A stretch of DNA of 32,753 bases from Planctomycetota bacterium. Its GTDB lineage: Bacteria > Planctomycetota > JACQVV01. The stretch is from the NCBI GenBank assembly GCA_016209595.1, contig JACQVV010000481.1:1-32753 (forward strand), read 5' to 3'. The notes under the pieces were generated by a model. The model had not been told where the DNA came from. It did no database searches and saw only the letters and a list, made by a program, of their open reading frames with translations. A program made the translations under genes and the position numbers. Shown piece after piece: positions 31,783-32,753 of this stretch; the stretch's first letter is position 1; each line of letters opens with the position of its first letter.

Positions 31783-32753
31783 GGTGAAATCGATCCGGCT
31801 CGCGGAGGTCCTGGAGAGGGCGACCTCGCGGGCGGGCAACGGGGACATGCGCGAGCCCGTGGGGCCGGAGAGCGCATGCGCGACCCCGGACATCGACTTG
31901 GCCGAGATCACACGGGCCTGGCGAGAGCGCGGGGGACGAGCCGAGGACGCGGCGGCATTCCCGGTGCGGCTGCCGCGGGCCCTGCCGCCGATGCGGGGGC
32001 CGACACGATCCGCGCCGATCGAACCGCCCCCCGCGGATCCGAGCCCCGAAGCGGCGAAGGCAGAAGGCAGAAGGCAGAAGGCAGAAGGCGGGGGCGAGCG
32101 GGCGGCGGAAACGGGCCCCGTCTCCGTAGTCGACGATCTCTTCCGCGAGCTCCTCGAGGGCACGGGCGAACCGGCACCCTACGACCCTCGACCCTCGACC
32201 GAGGAGGCACGCGTCGCCTTCCGGGAGATCTTCGAGGACGTCGAGGAGGTTTCTGACGAGGATCTGCTCCCCGAGTCGCTGGCCGCGGAAATGGACGGGG
32301 AAGCAGGCAGTTCCCCTCCCCCTGACGACGAAGCGCCCACTCGGGACTCGGTCGAACGCCTACTCGACCATGCCCTCGGCGAGGATAGGGACGAACGTCC
32401 CTCGGGACCTGCGGCGGAAGCGCCCCCGATCCGGGAGGAAACCGAACCAGACTTCATGGAGCCGGAGACGGAGGTCGATCCGGTGGGTGAGGTTCTCAGA
32501 GAATTCGCGACAGGGCCGGTGGCCACGTCCGCGCCCGCGGCCGGTGTCGATTCCTTTCTGGACGACATCCTCGGAGCACCTCCGGCCGGCGAAATGCCGC
32601 CCGTCCGCCCGCCTCCTCCCGCGGCCAGCCCTCCCGCACCCACCTCCTCAGCGGCCGGCCCACCTGCGGTCACCCCTCCGGCGGGCGCAAGCCGTCCATC
32701 AACCGCCGACGAGCTGGGGTTCCTTTTCGACGAGCTCGCGACGGCGGCATCGC
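31772..32753 (+). CDS. Acidic, Pro-rich disordered protein (partial, runs off the window)
   Basis: ATG 31772 lies inside the end of the ExeA-like gene (11-nt overlap), and the frame stays open to the window edge (327 codons, no stop). The protein starts MPGKVKSIRLAEVLERATSR, then becomes strongly acidic and Pro/Ala-rich with short hydrophobic islands: VVDDLFRELLEG, VDSFLDDILGA and DELGFLFDELA. These DD-L-F/DE-L motifs recur and could be short binding peptides. No signal peptide. Two heptanucleotide tracts lie inside. It is probably a partner of the ExeA-like ATPase. Overall function unknown. Confidence 0.7.
   Translation, partial: MPGKVKSIRLAEVLERATSRAGNGDMREPVGPESACATPDIDLAEITRAWRERGGRAEDAAAFPVRLPRALPPMRGPTRSAPIEPPPADPSPEAAKAEGRRQKAEGGGERAAETGPVSVVDDLFRELLEGTGEPAPYDPRPSTEEARVAFREIFEDVEEVSDEDLLPESLAAEMDGEAGSSPPPDDEAPTRDSVERLLDHALGEDRDERPSGPAAEAPPIREETEPDFMEPETEVDPVGEVLREFATGPVATSAPAAGVDSFLDDILGAPPAGEMPPVRPPPPAASPPAPTSSAAGPPAVTPPAGASRPSTADELGFLFDELATAAS
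32057..32088. repeat. Heptanucleotide tract (AAGGCAG)n in the acidic protein gene
   Basis: Four units of AAGGCAG and a partial fifth. It encodes KAEGRRQKAEG. Because 7 is not a multiple of 3, gain or loss of a unit shifts the frame. Confidence 0.9.
32182..32200. repeat. Heptanucleotide tract (CGACCCT)n
   Basis: Two full CGACCCT units and a partial third, in the same gene about 95 bp downstream of the previous tract. Confidence 0.8.

Overview
The window is about 33 kb of very GC-rich bacterial chromosome. Genes are dense, intergenic gaps are short and many antisense frames are open without coding. Gene content (an exported HEAT-repeat plus von Willebrand A protein, a Hanks-type Ser/Thr kinase ending in membrane helices, a Uma2 protein, an exported protein with secretin-like segments, GT87, short tandem repeats inside genes) suggests a Planctomycetota-like or similar large-genome environmental bacterium. 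No rRNA or tRNA gene was found to fix the lineage, so this is an inference. No CRISPR array or insertion sequence was seen.

Layout. (1) 1-2195: a hexanucleotide satellite and a minus-strand kinase. (2) 2330-8275: six plus-strand genes that overlap or nearly touch: HEAT/VWA exported protein, uracil phosphoribosyltransferase, hypoxanthine phosphoribosyltransferase, a diheme NorC-like cytochrome c, a NorB-like heme-copper protein with an altered active site, and a TIM-barrel isomerase-like protein. A small unknown ORF follows. (3) 8540-10971: a minus-strand pair, an exported amidase with FN3-like domains and an exported Cna-B-like protein. (4) 11163-12679: an RluA-type pseudouridine synthase facing an exported unknown protein. 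(5) 12863-15577: an ABC-2 exporter (ATPase plus two permeases). (6) 15590-16042: an exported protein made of 17-residue repeats, followed by an 80-bp palindrome. (7) 16188-20724: a Uma2 / molybdopterin oxidoreductase pair divergent from asnB, which is coupled to an exported unknown protein. (8) 21990-25511: a second hexamer satellite, two small unknown genes, an unknown minus-strand gene with a clear terminator, a palindrome-rich gene desert, and a mosaic pseudogene containing a piece of asnB. (9) 25512-28458: a PAS/GAF/GGDEF protein divergent from a GT87-like membrane enzyme. (10) 28472-32753: a large membrane protein, an ExeA-like ATPase and an acidic disordered protein running off the window.

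The strongest leads are the NorB homologue, which lacks the helix VI His and Glu ligands of FeB and has Met in place of one low-spin heme His; a recurrent -10-like hexamer 6-10 nt before start codons, which implies widespread leaderless transcription; the chimeric pseudogene at 25130-25509; and several hexa- and heptanucleotide tandem repeat families, some inside coding sequence.
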